Shown piece after piece: positions 18,746 through 31,095 of a stretch of DNA of 64,000 bases. Each line of letters starts with the position of its first letter. Position 1 is the first letter of the stretch. The stretch lies in assembly GCA_006386115.1 (NCBI GenBank), contig VFIW01000105.1:62001-126000 (forward strand), in the 5' to 3' direction. The translations under genes and the position numbers were made by a program. Under the pieces are notes generated by a model that was given only the letters and a program-made list of their open reading frames with translations, ran no database searches and was not told the DNA's origin. Source of the DNA: Globisporangium splendens (taxonomy: Eukaryota; Oomycota; Peronosporomycetes; Pythiales; Pythiaceae).

Positions 18746-21700
18746 CGTCAAGGGGTTCGCTGTCGCCGACGCGCTGCGCGTGTGGAAGGCGCTCGCCAGC
18801 AACGTAAGCACACAGCTCTCGCGTGGGAAAGCTGTGAAACTCGAGCACTTTGGTCTCTTTGCGCTCAACGCTTCGAACGAACCGATTTTCCTGCACAATG
18901 CAGTATTTCTGCAGACGAACCGCTTGCGCGAGCGCGCCCGGAACGGGAATCCTGGTAGCCTGCAAGCGATCGGAACCGCGCAGTGTGACTCCATCAGCAG
19001 CGTGAATATGAGCGAGATTGGTAGTAAGTTTTTACCGAATTACAGCAAAGAGATCGTCTCGGCGGTGATCGCGAATGTCATCGCGCATGTGTGCAACTTG
19101 GTCAAACAGGGTCGTGTGCTCCGGTTAGGCTTCCTGCCGATCGGCGAGTGGACTTGTGACGGCGACGTCGCTGGATTCAAGTTTAGCGCCGAGTTCCACA
19201 CGCAGACGAAGATGCAGCGGGCGATTGGGACGGTGAACATGGGGATTGGTGACAATGGCGACGTGGAAATGTTCCCAGAGAGCTCGCACGGCTACAAGAT
19301 AGAGCACCAACAGGTATCACAGCCGAGTTCTGACAAGGCAGGTTCATCGTCATCAGTATCCTTGGTGCTGGAGCAGCACGCGTCTGCGGCACCGTCAGTG
19401 TGGACGAGAGCCTCTTCGTCTAGATCAGCGTCGACTGTTTCGAGGAGCCAAGCGAGTACCCGGAACCCTTCATTGGTTCCTTCAGCGTCGTCCAACCGCC
19501 TACAGAGAACTCCAAGTAATAACCAGTCAGAGGCGGCGATTTCGTCGCGAATGACCCTATCATCGGCACGAGTCGAGCCCAGATCCGGAGGAACACTAAC
19601 GAAGAGCCTTCACCAGCACGGCGGTCAAGCAGGCACAAAAATGACTGCAAAAGGACGAGAACAATCTGTAAGCGTCAACCAAAGCACCTCGTCGACTGGT
19701 TCTCGTGTGAAGCAAACTGCGAACAGCAGCGCGAAGACGCGAGAGGCATGGATCGAGCCAAGGTAAGCTTGCTTACTGGCTTCAATAAAACGAAACGAGT
19801 GACAGCAGAGTCCTAACATGCCCATGCGGGCTTTCTCGCTCAATGCAGCTCCGAAAATGAAACAGTCGTTCAGCAAGTGAAAGCAAAATTAGTGGAGCGA
19901 TGCGGACGAAACGGGCTAAACTCGCTGAACCAAGTGCTACGCCTGATGGACTCTTCTGGCGACGGAGAACTTTCCGCGAAGGAGCTGAAGTTTGAGCTCC
20001 GATATATCGGGATCGAACTGACGCCATCCGAGTTGACCCACGTGACGAAAGCATTTGATCACAATGGAGACGGGAAGGTCGACCTAAACGAGTTCGTGTC
20101 AGCGCTTCAAGGTCCCCCGCTCAGTAAAAAAAACGACGTGATCTGATCATCAAGGCATTTTCACTGATGGATCCTGAAATGTCAGGTGTCATCTCCATGG
20201 ACGACTTGCGGGAGAACTACGATGTTAGCCTGTTTCCATCTGTTCGAGCAAAGAAGAAAAGCAAGGAGCAGGCGCTTGAAGAATTCCTGCGGCAATGGGA
20301 ACACCACGAGGCAGTTCGGAACAACGATGGAATTACTCTCGATTCATTTACCAGCTACTACCGTGTACGCATTCACCTATGTAGCGGTTATTGGCGCCAA
20401 GCTTCCCACCTCAAGTACTTAACACTATTTTTGTCATGTAATTTTTGCAGAGAGAGAGAGAGAAGGTAATTCTATTGAACTTATGGTCTACATACAGTTT
20501 AAGAATTCCTGAGTCTCATCAACACTGCTGACAGTGAGGTGTTTCTAAGCTTTGACGGTGTGGCACCGATATCATTGTCGAGTAGAGCTGCGACTTGGGA
20601 CATAAGAACTTGATCATTTCCCCGCGATTCGTCGGTGAGTATCTTCGCACTCTTGGAGTTCATTGCCATGTTGGCGAGAAGGTCGGCCATTTTGTTTTGT
20701 TCTCGTTTTGTGTGATTCCAGGAGGTCCATGCAAAGTTGCCGATGATTTGGTTTACCCGAACTGCTAGTGGCTGCAACTTGGTCTGGCGTATAGAAGAGA
20801 ACCCGTTCTGGGCTGCGATAATCATTTGGCTGTCTCCGAAGACTTCCAACTTGACTTCATAATGCTGCAGGTAGTGTGCACTGTATGCCAGGCCATCTTT
20901 CAGCGCGCTGTATTCGCACCAATTGTTCGTGACTTCTGGTCCCATGTACGCATAGCCGCATGCTTTGAGTTCCCATCGATTGCTGCGTTCATTCAGGAAG
21001 ATGAGTGCCCATCCGCTGCCTCCTGGACCTGGGTTGCCGCGTGCACCTCCATCGAAATACAAACGCGCCGTCCCCCATGTTTCTAGTTGGCGCGACAAGT
21101 CTTGTCTCTCCAGTACGCTGAGCAGTTGGCTCAGGCAAGTTGCATCGATCTTTTCTCCTTTGAGCGTTCTCATCCGATGAGCCACAGCCCGCACTTGCAT
21201 CACACACGCTGTCCACACTCGCTGGGTACTTTCTTCGATAGTGAGATGTTGTCGTTCATGCACTATCTCCACTCTCGTTCTCCACAACAATACTGGGATG
21301 CTTGATGTGACGATAAACCACAGTTTCTGTAGTGCTGTCGAGTGTTCCGGAGTAATGAACCCGAAGTGCTTTTCCAATTCCCGGAGCAAAGATCGTTGAC
21401 CTGGCGGTGCTGTGCGGCTAGCAATATGAGGCAAGAAGAGGTTGAGTGCTTGCTCCGTCAATGTTCGGCCCATCCATCGTCCGAGGAAGGCCGTCCACGC
21501 GGCTTGTGCTCGCTTGCAACTCCAGACTATGTGTGAGATAGTTTCTTTTGTCTCCCCACATCCGGCATTGCTTGGGCACGCTGGAGACTCGATCCTTCCC
21601 GGATGGAACAGGTTGAGCTGCATCGTAGAAATCCGGTATGTCGTCCACATCTGATACGGCGTAAGACATCCTCGTTGATTCCACAGATCTGCTGGTAGTC

Positions 21701-22272
21701 GATACTGCACATGGCTGTACCACTGGTCAGTTTTCGCGACTTCGTTGAGCTTGTCTATGAGTCCTCCGAGACCTTGAATGTAATTTTTGCAGAATATCAG
21801 CGCATGCATAGCCGATGACAGCGACTTTGAGCTGCTGATGCGGCAGACATGGCATGTTTCGCCATCCGAGGACGACGAATCAGAGAGTGATCAGGGCAGC
21901 CAGCGGCCGATGACGTCATCTCATCATTCCTCTTGTTCACGGCAACCAGTAGTCTCAAAAGCCCATCACAGTGCGCGTACCCACGAAGCCAAGAAACTGA
22001 ACTCGCTGGATGCTGAAGAGGCGAAGAGTGAAAAAAGTGAGAATTTGGCGGAAACGGATTGGAAGTACCTTAAATCGCTCTTGATTCCAACCCGCAAGCC
22101 TATGGCTCTGGACGACATGTCAAGGAGGCTTGGTGCGAATCGAGTTTGGGGTGACGGGAGTGAGCTTATGCAAGGCAAGGTGTTTGCCCATGCTCTCACA
22201 CTGCTAGACAAGCAGCTCAACGAAAGAATGCGCTACTTCTTTCACATCGATTGGCGAATTACATCCGAGGTG
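18746..22272 (+). CDS. HU (CCDC81-type) / EF-hand protein, N-terminal half, with LINE in an intron and a frameshift
   Basis: Exon from about 18746 (after acceptor CACGCAG) to 19762, intron 19763-19848, exon 19849-20363, intron 20364-21792, exon 21793-22272. No in-frame ATG precedes MSEIG, so the first exon is missing or was lost to the Copia insertion. The first exon shows two HU-CCDC81-like modules (EHFGLFAL..., LRLGFLPIGEW), then a Ser-rich stretch. The next has EF-hands DSSGDGELSAKE and DHNGDGKVDLNE. A run of eight A (20126-20133) shifts the frame by one; restoring it recovers LIIKAFSLMD. Either a mutation or a base-call error is possible. HU-CCDC81 proteins are basal-body/cilium-linked, fitting a zoosporic organism (inference). 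Confidence 0.62.
20436..20451 (+). repeat. left copy of LINE target-site duplication (contains splice acceptor)
   Basis: ATGTAATTTTTGCAGA is identical to 21778-21793. Here it is followed by (AG)n, the LINE tail, not by exon sequence, so use of this copy would splice into the LINE. Confidence 0.88.
20452..21777 (-). mobile_element. 5'-truncated LINE with RT C-terminus and RNase H
   Basis: The minus-strand frame (21777-20499) encodes a zf-RVT-type zinc motif (CGETKETISHIVWSC) and an RNase H domain (RLYFDGGARGNPGPGGSGW, later GDSQ and NKMADLLANMA). The polymerase core and ORF1 are absent, typical of incomplete target-primed reverse transcription. The 3' end carries a (TC)n tail (20452-20466). 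It is flanked by 16-bp duplications and lies in antisense orientation to the host gene. Confidence 0.88.
21778..21793 (+). repeat. right copy of LINE target-site duplication (functional splice acceptor)
   Basis: ATGTAATTTTTGCAGA: its AG at 21791-21792 is the acceptor for the exon starting AATATCAGC (NISACIADDSD), aligned to NLSASIDSDE in the second half of the protein. Confidence 0.88.
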
Positions 22273-22340
22273 GTAGAAATACAGGAGCTGGTGGTTCAAT
22301 CAGACTCGTCGATCTTCACTGTTGGCTCCTGAGCACTCAG

Positions 22341-23708
22341 TTGCAACCGGCCCTCAGTACCCCATCGATGACGGAAGGCAGTTCATCCAATACGGTGATT
22401 GGCAGGGTTCGCAACAGGCTTTTGCAGCGAATTTCCCAGAGCAGTGGTAGCAATACGGTTACTCATGGCATTGTTGATGCCACTGCTTTATCCCACATCG
22501 GCCTCAATGGACTCCAGCGTAACCTGAGACTCATCGATACAAATGGTGACAAACGACTCACGAAAGATGAACTCAAATCTGGCTTGCGCAAGTTTGGTGT
22601 CGATGTCTCGTTTCACGAGTTGGACTGTCTGTTTACGTTCTTCGACGCGGATCGAAGTGGATGCATCAGCGTCGACGAGTTTCTTGTTGGTATGCGTGGG
22701 GAAATGGACCCTCGACGTCTGGCGTTTGTGAACATGGCGTTTGATTTGCTCGACAAGGACGGAGACGGAGTCGTGACGCTTCAAGAATTGGCTTCGGCTT
22801 ACGACACATCCAAGCACCCAGATGTGATAAACGGAAAGCTGACAACACAAGACGCGCTCAGGTTGTTTGCAGCGCAGTGGGAGAGTGAAAAAGAGAGAGA
22901 CGGAGTGGTCACGAAGCTCGAGTTCGAAGAGTACTACAGGAATTTGAGTGCATCCATTGATTCCGACGAGTACTTTGAGTTGATGATGCGCAATGCGTGG
23001 CACATTTCGGGTGGTGAAGGTGTATGCGCTAATTCGACAAACCGCCGCGTGCTTGTGACCAAATCGGACAATACGCAAACTGTCGAAGAAGTCATGAATG
23101 ACTTGGGTATCCGAGCGACTGACTGTGATAAAATTCATGTCAGGCTAAGCCAACAAGGAGTCGCAGCCTCCCAAAGGGACAAAAACAGCAAGAAACCAGG
23201 AATTGAAATGCACTACGGCACTGTTGTGAGCACCAAAAAAGCTGGTGATCCAACTCGTTCTCGAGAAGCCCAGCCTTTGGCAGCAGATAGTCTGGCGCCT
23301 CCATGGCAGAAAAAACAAATGAGCGCTCGCGAACACGCCGCGAATCAGGCGCGTCAACCACCACCTGGTAGGCTGTTTCATCGGCGACGAGTTCTTGACA
23401 TGGAGTCTTCTGTTCAAAGAGCGGCGCAAAATGGGTACTCCACGTTTCCGGGACAGGACAACGGATATCCAGATTCTGTAGGAGACGCAAAGCAAAGTCG
23501 AGAGCAAGCGCGCAACACCCGTCAACGCGCAGCACAGCTGATTCAATCTCACTTTCGTGGGTCCCGAGCGCGGAAATTCGTGGATTGTGTGCGGCGCAAA
23601 CACGAAGCCGAGAAACTGCACCACCTTCAGTTTCAAACACCGCGAATCGGCAACGGTACTCGCTCTAAAGTGCTACGTCCGGCACTGAAAGCGTACCATG
23701 GCTTTTAA
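22341..23708 (+). CDS. EF-hand / IQ-motif protein (calcyphosine-like), probably the C-terminal half of the same gene
   Basis: The frame runs in phase from an acceptor at 22340 (CACTCAG) to TAA 23706-23708; splicing 22272 to 22341 removes 68 nt and keeps frame. If separate, the start would be ATG 22368, only 36 bp after the upstream stop, which is too tight for a eukaryotic promoter. EF-hands are DTNGDKRLTKDE, DADRSGCISVDE and DKDGDGVVTLQE, then EEYYRNLSAS...MMRNAWH, repeating the module of the first half. An IQ motif (LIQSHFRGSRARK) near the C-terminus suggests calmodulin binding. The tail is basic and disordered. Confidence 0.75.
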   Translation: MQPALSTPSMTEGSSSNTVIGRVRNRLLQRISQSSGSNTVTHGIVDATALSHIGLNGLQRNLRLIDTNGDKRLTKDELKSGLRKFGVDVSFHELDCLFTFFDADRSGCISVDEFLVGMRGEMDPRRLAFVNMAFDLLDKDGDGVVTLQELASAYDTSKHPDVINGKLTTQDALRLFAAQWESEKERDGVVTKLEFEEYYRNLSASIDSDEYFELMMRNAWHISGGEGVCANSTNRRVLVTKSDNTQTVEEVMNDLGIRATDCDKIHVRLSQQGVAASQRDKNSKKPGIEMHYGTVVSTKKAGDPTRSREAQPLAADSLAPPWQKKQMSAREHAANQARQPPPGRLFHRRRVLDMESSVQRAAQNGYSTFPGQDNGYPDSVGDAKQSREQARNTRQRAAQLIQSHFRGSRARKFVDCVRRKHEAEKLHHLQFQTPRIGNGTRSKVLRPALKAYHGF

Positions 23709-25607
23709 TGAGATGAACCAGGCTCTACACGAAACGTAGCAAATCCCATCTGAAAATGCCTCTTCAGCGTACGCTTCTGCATGCTGACCTCTGGTGCACT
23801 GATGAGACAGATCGGGATGAAATTCACTCGATGTGGAGAAAACCCGCCAAAGCAAGTCGTTCCGTTCCGCCAGTTTGCGCATTTTCCAGACAACTGCTCA
23901 AACTTCGAGTGGGTTATTAACTCTTGCTCGGTCAATTCAGGACAACAAGTCGTTTACGGATAGCAGATCTGTGCGCGCATTCGTGACAACAACACAATAA
24001 TGGTGCGGTGCGTTGAATGATTTATCAGGTTCAATGATTGTGCTCCATTGCCGATTACGCTGAGGCATGTGCCATCATCTGTTCGATTATGTGTCCTGGC
24101 ATTTGCTGAGCGTAATCGAGCGAACCGTGGAGACGTTGAACACTTGGCGAAATCGTCGGCACGACAAGCAGGGTTGATGTCGCCCTCTTTCTCAGTGTTA
24201 ATAGTCCCAAGCCCAGCGATCATGCTAATAATTGCTCAGAAAATCTGACACTTGGACTCGGTCACGAACCAGTGCATCAGCACTTGCACCCATGAACAAG
24301 CTCAACAATCGAAACGGAAGTGTAAGTATATTGATTATCAAAGTCTGCTCCTTTCAAATTTACACTGTCTTACTATGTCAAAATCACTTTGATGTTTGCA
24401 CGACATCATTTATGACAAGGTATTGAAAAGTAGAGAAATGGCAATGGGTGGTAATGCCTTTCCCAGGAGAGTAGGATCCGAACGACCGGCAAAGCGGACC
24501 AATTCTGTTGCATCACCTCAACCCGATGGCCCCTGCTTTACGCTTTTTCCTGTTCAGCATCACCTCACGTCACGACATCTGTGCGTGCATTCCGTATTGC
24601 TTGACTTGTTTCAGCCACCAGCTGGAAAACATCCACAACTTCGTATCATCGCCCTGTGTGAAAAGGCTTTGGCATGAAGCACCCCACCTAGTTTGTCAAT
24701 ACATACTCCTGGATGTAACTTCGCATTCATCATTTTAGCATTTATCTCTTACTTTTATCATTGCCATGATCCTTATCCGACCAAAACTGCAAGCTACGAA
24801 AGTGCCAGAACCATTCTGTGCTCGGCTTCAGATTCCAACTTTCTCCACGTCAGATCACTTAGTCGGGGAGGTTGTTGTTGGCCAATAACTCGGGTTCCGC
24901 CTTGGATCAAAATCAATAGTTTTGGTTGTGGCCATTGGATGAGATAGATTTAGGTACGATTTACTGACCTAACTCAATATCCATTCTCCTACTTATTCGA
25001 CTGGACGTACTCCGCTTGGGATAGACAGTCTCGGATCAGAATGGCTCGTTCTCCGATCTAAGGTTGTTGGACGCTGGTGGTCATAATCAATGCCGTCCTT
25101 CCAAGAGATCAGCATACATGAGCATTATTCTTTTACACTCGAGCTCCACCTTGGGTCATAATCTATGCTATCTCTCAAGAGAACAGCATTACTTACGCCA
25201 CAGCACATCCTATTTATTTGGCCATCCGACCGTGAGTGCTCTTTTGAGCAATGGACAAGGAACTTTTGCTGTGCAGCATTCTTCCCTTTTTGTTGTGCAC
25301 ATTGTCATTTCACTATGCACGAGCTTCCTGCATCGTTTAATAATCAATAACCTCTACGAACTAAACTTTCGGAGCTGTCCGAAAAAACGAGGTCTGTCTG
25401 TGTGACACCAAATCCTGCCAAATCGACCATTTATGCACTCCAGCAGTTTCCTGGTGCCTCACTGTTGCAGTAGTGTTGCTGTAGCCACCGGTCTGTGTGC
25501 ATCTGTCTAAATGAATACAGCCGACAGCCCCAGACTAGAGTAAACAGGACAATAACGTCATAGGAGTCCACAGCACTTTAAGTTCATCCATTTCATAATC
25601 TCGGCTC
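23709..25607. other. 1.9-kb intergenic stretch, no gene seen
   Basis: AT-rich, with only short unrelated open frames. A diverged direct repeat around GTCATAATCWATGC...CAAGAGANCAGCAT occurs near 25080-25130 and 25155-25190. Confidence 0.5.
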
Positions 25608-27215
25608 ATGACGACACCCTCAAGTGACACCGACTCCCTCGCCTCGACGGACGAGCCAGAGCACAGCGTGCACGTGCTCCACGACTTCCTCACGCACTGG
25701 CAAGACGAAGACCCCAACGACGACGATGGCTTGCGTGAGGAGCTCCTGAACAGTAGCAACAGTAGTGTCATGCATGCCAGGGCCGAGCGGAGACGGAGAC
25801 GAAGGAGCAGGTACGCGGAAGTCGCGCAGCTCCATGAGCAAGTCAAGGCGCTTGAAGGCAAGCTGGTAACAGTGCGCGAACAGTGGAAGCGACGCGCCTC
25901 GTCAGTGGTATGCCAAGCGATCGCAAGAAACAAAGCAACAGCAAATGCCCCAAAAGACGCAGTGACCTGGAATAAAATCGCGTTGCGTGAGAAGCGACTA
26001 CTTCGCCAGTCGCAGCACGTGATGCACGACCTGCACGACGATGTCCACAGGAACAGGAAAGCGATCCGAGGTATTCGCCGACGACTGGGCAACTCCCGCC
26101 GCATGTTTGTAGCCGAAAAGATATCGAGGGCGAGGCGTGCATCTATCCACCCAGTATTGTGTCTGCTTGCTGGCTATCCATTCTCTCAGTTGAATGCCGA
26201 GCCCAGTCCTGTGGTTGCGATGCAGCAGCTCTTTCAGAGTCCGCTTACAAAAATCCCTACGCTACACCCGGACCAAGCGCTTGCAGATAGCCACTCGATT
26301 TTTCAGTCTCTCTTGCATGATATTGAGAGCATGCGACGTGAGTTCTCTAGCGTGGATGCGCTTTTGGCGTCTTATAACAGCGTTTCAACACAGGCAAATC
26401 ACGCGGTAAGGACATGGAGCATCGAAGAGGCGTCACCAGTGAGTCTCGTTTTGGAGCTGGTTGACTGCTACGCAGTTCCGTTTGACTGCGTGCAAGTCCA
26501 GAAAGCAATCCTCCAACTTCACAGCGAATCAAAGCGGACCGTTTGCGAAAAGCAGCGGATGGAGGTATGTACCACCATCATAAATGTTCGCTCATTGTTG
26601 ATTTTGAATTGGAGTGTTTAGCGAGTTCAAACTAATCCAATTGTATGTCTTTCCTCTGTGGCAAAACAGTATTTCTACGAGACCGACAATACGATTACAC
26701 GCCAGTATGTCGAATATTACGACAATTCTGTTCACGCAGGATATGTTCGAGTAACCCAAGCTGTAGTCAACTATCACAACGATGGTGATACGCAGTCCGT
26801 CGTGCTCGTGACCTCGAATGTTCAACCAGTGACGGCGACGGGAGAACCCATCGACGCGATTGTGCTGCGTGATCGGAAATGGACGATTATCCGCAATAGT
26901 CGCGGTCACGACGACTGCGTGACGGCTGGATGCGCAACCTCAACGATCGAGACGTATGGCAAGATAACCCCAGCAGTGGTGCGTCCGGAACTCGGAGGTC
27001 AGTGGTCTCGCGAGTTGCTGGAAGACTCATTCATTGAGCTTTGTGACGAGAGTCTTTCGGATTTCTATCGACGTTTGGAGTTGTGTCTCGTGCAACAAAG
27101 CGTGCAGAAGAAGAAGAAGAGCAATACGTTGATCCATGGTACCGAGGTGCTGAGCAAGCCGGAGATTAACAGCACAAGACTAGCTGAGGTGGTTGGCAGC
27201 TCGTCAAGAAACTGA
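25608..27215 (+). CDS. M96 mating-specific-like protein (bZIP-like N-terminus)
   Basis: Exons 25608-26564 and 26670-27215 with a 105-nt intron (GTATGT...AACAG), 500 residues. The N-terminus is acidic (residues 1-50). A basic stretch AERRRRRRSRYAEV (about 59-72) runs into a leucine-spaced helix (QLHEQVKALEGKL), resembling a bZIP-like module. The C-terminal half (RQYVEYYDNSVHAGYVR...) resembles the START-like region of the large oomycete M96 family, members of which were named for mating-induced expression. Assignment is from overall pattern, not a diagnostic motif. A nuclear regulator is plausible but unproven. Confidence 0.6.
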
Positions 27216-28439
27216 AAAGGTACACAAATGAGCTTCCAATCCCTGGACAATTTCGACAAATTACTTTGAGCTGAATGTTGGCAGGTTCTTCCTAGCGATT
27301 GTTCTCAGCAGCAGATACGACGAGAACGAACTTACAATTGACCAGCAACAGCAGATACTATGAGAATACTTCTCGTCGGATATCAGAACCGACACCAACC
27401 AACTGCATCTACGGCGCGCACCGACGTGGCTGTGAGCCGCACTCCAAGCGTGCAACATTCATGTATTAAGGCAGTGCTTTTCTCTTATTGAAGACGATCA
27501 AATTCAACGACTGAATACGCCATGCTCTATCCGCTGCAGGCGAGTTCACGTTAGTCCGTACAAAGTTTTGCTTGCGATAGTGTGGACTCAATGACAAGTA
27601 TATGCATTGTGGGCCACAAACGGAAGTCAGACAATTGCAGGCACCAAGTAAGTGCTCACAATTGGTCAACGAGGGTATTTCAGACTATTTTGCTGCCTAA
27701 GTAGTGTAGATGTCCGTTTCCAATCAAGCAGGCAAATTGTGAGCTGTGTTTCGAGATTTTTTGCGATTCGGATTATTCTCGCATCAAAGAATCAGCTTGA
27801 TAAACACGCTTCACAAAGTCCGTGCTCTTCGAAACTACCGAGTGGAGAGCGTTGCACCTGCTGCTGTGGCTGCCCCACAGCCTCAGCCATATCAGAGTGC
27901 GCATACCGAGAGCGTCGGGAACTCTGGCACAAGATGGCGGAGCTGCGGCTGCAAGCAGAGTTCGTCTACCAGCTGACGAAACGAGATGCATCTGAATGCA
28001 GCAGGAGGAGATCATGACGCCGAAGCCCGATCTGGGGAAACTCTCAGTGGACTGGACGAGACTCCACCACTCTCGTGACGAGAGTGGCAGATCTGGATCT
28101 CTCTCGTCTGCAGCGCATTCAGTGAAGGTGAGCGAGATCCTGAACCATCATGGTGGAATGCGCGCAATCGCGGCACGGTGACAGTGACTTGATTGTGCAA
28201 AGGAGATGGGCAGCTCTCACTCTCCTGGTTTATGCACCATGTGAACAGCGCTCACTGGCAAAACTTGGGATATTTATCAAAATACCGATCAAATCAATCA
28301 GCATTTATCAAAATCAACAGCATCAAGGTGTGTGATCAGCTGTTTGATTTGCCAAAAATAAAAAAAAGACTAAACCTAAGACGCAAAAATAGATTAGTGA
28401 GCCTACTCCGAATCAAGAAGGCCAAACAGCATCAAGCTG
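27216..28439. other. intergenic stretch with a possible degraded bZIP fragment
   Basis: Mostly non-coding. Around 27900-28010 a short frame reads ECAYRERRELWHKMAELRL, similar in style to the basic/leucine region of M96-type proteins, but it lacks start, continuation and partner domain. It could be the remnant of a second, truncated copy. Confidence 0.3.
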
Positions 28440-30693
28440 AAACACACGGACGTCCTCTGTTCAAAATGGAAGAAGCTCAATCTCCAGACAATGCATTGCA
28501 GGAACCGCCTCGAACTCTATGCGTACTTTGGGAGCTCGAAAGCGAGCACAGATTTTCTCAAAGACTATGCGTTCAATGAGAACAAGAGCATTCGGCAGGA
28601 GTGGTTCAAGGGAATCCAAAAGAAGTGGGTGTGCGCATCTGAAGGTTGTCTCTGGTTTGTTCGATTGTCGCTGAAGCGTCCGAGCGAGACCGTGTCGGCA
28701 GGGAAACAAACCAGGTTTTCCGGTATCCCTACGGGTTCATGGTATGTTTGTCAATTCAGCCTCAACCACGATGATCTATGCTCCCGCGTGCGAAAGTGCT
28801 TCTCACACTAAATGCAGGCCCTATCTGGTTTTAAAACAACGATTGTTAGAGGTCTGAGTAGCGCCAAAGTTCGAATTGTCAACTCCCTACAAGAGGCCAG
28901 TAATGTGGATGTCTCTCACCAGCTAGCCGCGGTGTATCGTGCGATTGCAGCGAGCAGACAGACCTTGGTGAGAGAAATAGAGGCGTCCCAAGGATACAGC
29001 ACGCTGACGAGCCTTTTGAAGGAGTTCGCTATTCAAAACCCTGGGTCGTGAGTGTGTTGCCAAGTCGACAGCTCGGGCAGATTTTAGCGTGCTTTCCTAT
29101 CTATTGGCACCGTGGCAAAGCACCAAGACAAATGGCTGCCAGTGCCCGAAAGTGATGGAGCTCATATGCACAACAAGAGGTACAACGGGATTTGTCTCAC
29201 AATGCTCGGAAAAGATGGACATTGATCAAACGTTCCTGCTGCTGTATCTTTGTCCCGAAGGAGACGTGCGACAATTGGGCTTGGTTTTATGCCAACTGTA
29301 GTGCTGTAGGAATTGAATTGACCCAGAAAGCGGTGTTGTCGGATCGAGGCAAACAGCTCAATGCACAACTTCTACTGTCTCATTTGGGGCTCAAAATGAG
29401 CTTGAAATTTTGTTCATCTAGAATTCAACACTACCGACAGATTTAAGTCAGTTGATACAAACATCAATCGGGTTGGCTCCAACGTTTACAAGTTACAAGC
29501 GACAACAGCCTTGGCTGAGTACGACTCTGTTCTTGCTGAAATTCACACCGCTTTTCCCGTCCCACTTCGTCCAGGAACAGAAATAGAAGAGTATGTATCA
29601 GACTACCTAGGCTCCATCTGCCCAGCTTCATGGACATGCTTCGGGAACTTCAAGCTAACCAACACAGAACAAGCTACCTTACGCAACCGATGGGGATCAA
29701 TCCACTCATACGGAGATCCCATGCCATTATATGGGACTCGTACCACAAGCGCCGTTGAAGGCGAAAACAACGCGTCGAATTGGAGCACTTTACATGGCGA
29801 GATTGTGCCGGTGGCGTTATTGACTTTCTGTGAGCGTGCTGTCGACGTGCTACGATGCAAAGCCGAGATGTATGCGAGCTGGTCGGACCAAAATTGCAGC
29901 CTGATCCCCAAGGCAAAATGTTTGATTGACCAAGAACTGACTAGAGTGGCAAACCAAACCGTGCAGCGCAACACAGAGTCAGTACATTGCGTACCTGAGT
30001 CTATCGCAACCCGCCCACGCATACGTACACAAGACTCACTATCCATCACTCATCCAATTGAGCAAGTTCCCTCGGATCGTGGATGCTTGATCGACATGGA
30101 CGCGATGATCTGCGCGCGTTCCTCTGTTCGCGAACAGAACGACTTACCCTGTCGTCACACATTGACGGTCCTAATGCGCGCGAGCAAGCAGAGTGGTGTT
30201 GGAAAGTCGACAATTGGAAAGCTTTTCCATCCTGCGTACCTCGTAAAGGAGTATGCCCGAGCCTTCGCGCCAGAACCAATTTATACTCCCACGCAAACAG
30301 ATCTCGCGATAGAAGATGGTGTTCAACCGCCGCCATACTATCGACAAGCCGGAAGCGCGCGAGTCGAAAAAATGAAACGAGACATGGCTGGGAGAAACAA
30401 GCGTCTCAAAAGCAAAGGGGAGCGCCAATCACGTGCAAGCAGCTAACAACATAAACGACACAACCTTAGATGAGGTACTTTCATTTTTCGGTCCGGTTCT
30501 ATGTGGCACAGCTGCTAAGCAGCAACGAGCTTACCACTGCGGTGTTTATGGGAGCGTCGGCCATAATTCTGCGCGATGCAATCGACATGCAGCTGGACGC
30601 GAAGAAGACGAACGCGAAATCACGCCAGGCGAATATGTCGTGGGCGAGAGTCCTTTTGTGGCATCCAGGGTTGGTCATTTGCATTTGAGCTAG
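28440..30693 (+). pseudogene. Mutator-like (MULE) transposase, decayed
   Basis: Pieces in three frames follow the order of a MuDR/MULE protein. They are a zinc-binding DNA-binding part (KWVCASEGCLWFVRLSLKR...WYVCQFSLNHDDLC, 28600-28790), a helical linker (VYRAIAASRQTLVREIEAS, 28930-29050), the transposase C-terminal part (LYGTRTTSAVEGENNA, near 29740), a SWIM-like finger (CARSSVREQNDLPCRHTL, near 30110) and a zinc knuckle-like tail (YHCGVYGSVGHNSARC, near 30535). The catalytic core around 29050-29500 is unrecognisable. Terminal inverted repeats were not found. Confidence 0.7.
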
Positions 30694-30759
30694 GAAAACA
30701 CATATCATACTCATCGCATCATTTAGAAAGGAATGCATACCCTACGTTTGGTTTGCTGG

Positions 30760-31095
30760 CTGATCGTCTTTTCAGATATGAACATACCACCACAAGAACT
30801 TTCTGCAAGTACTCGTGCTCGAAACTTAAACCACTAGTCGCAGCACGAGCATGCACATCCACGCACTCAGACCTCCATACTCAATATCGCTACGTTGCAT
30901 TGTGTAGGAGAAGAACGCCAGACAATAATAAATCCGAGTGCTGTGTTGGTTGATCACCTTTTAACACTGAACGTGCCACCACAGCAGCTTCCTGCAATGT
31001 ACTCGTACTCGGTTCAGATACAGCAAGTTGACGGACAAGCATGCCGCCTCACGCACGCAGCTCGTCGCACTCAGTATCGATATGTCATGTCGCAT
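30760..31095 (+). repeat. diverged tandem duplication (unit about 185 bp)
   Basis: 30765-30902 and 30948-31090 align with shared blocks such as GATCRYCTTTT, ACCACCACA, TTCCTGCAA/TTTCTGCAA, TACTCGT and CTCARTATCGNTA. The second unit is partly open (ORF 30895-31176). Origin unknown; it lies between the MULE and element D. Confidence 0.55.
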
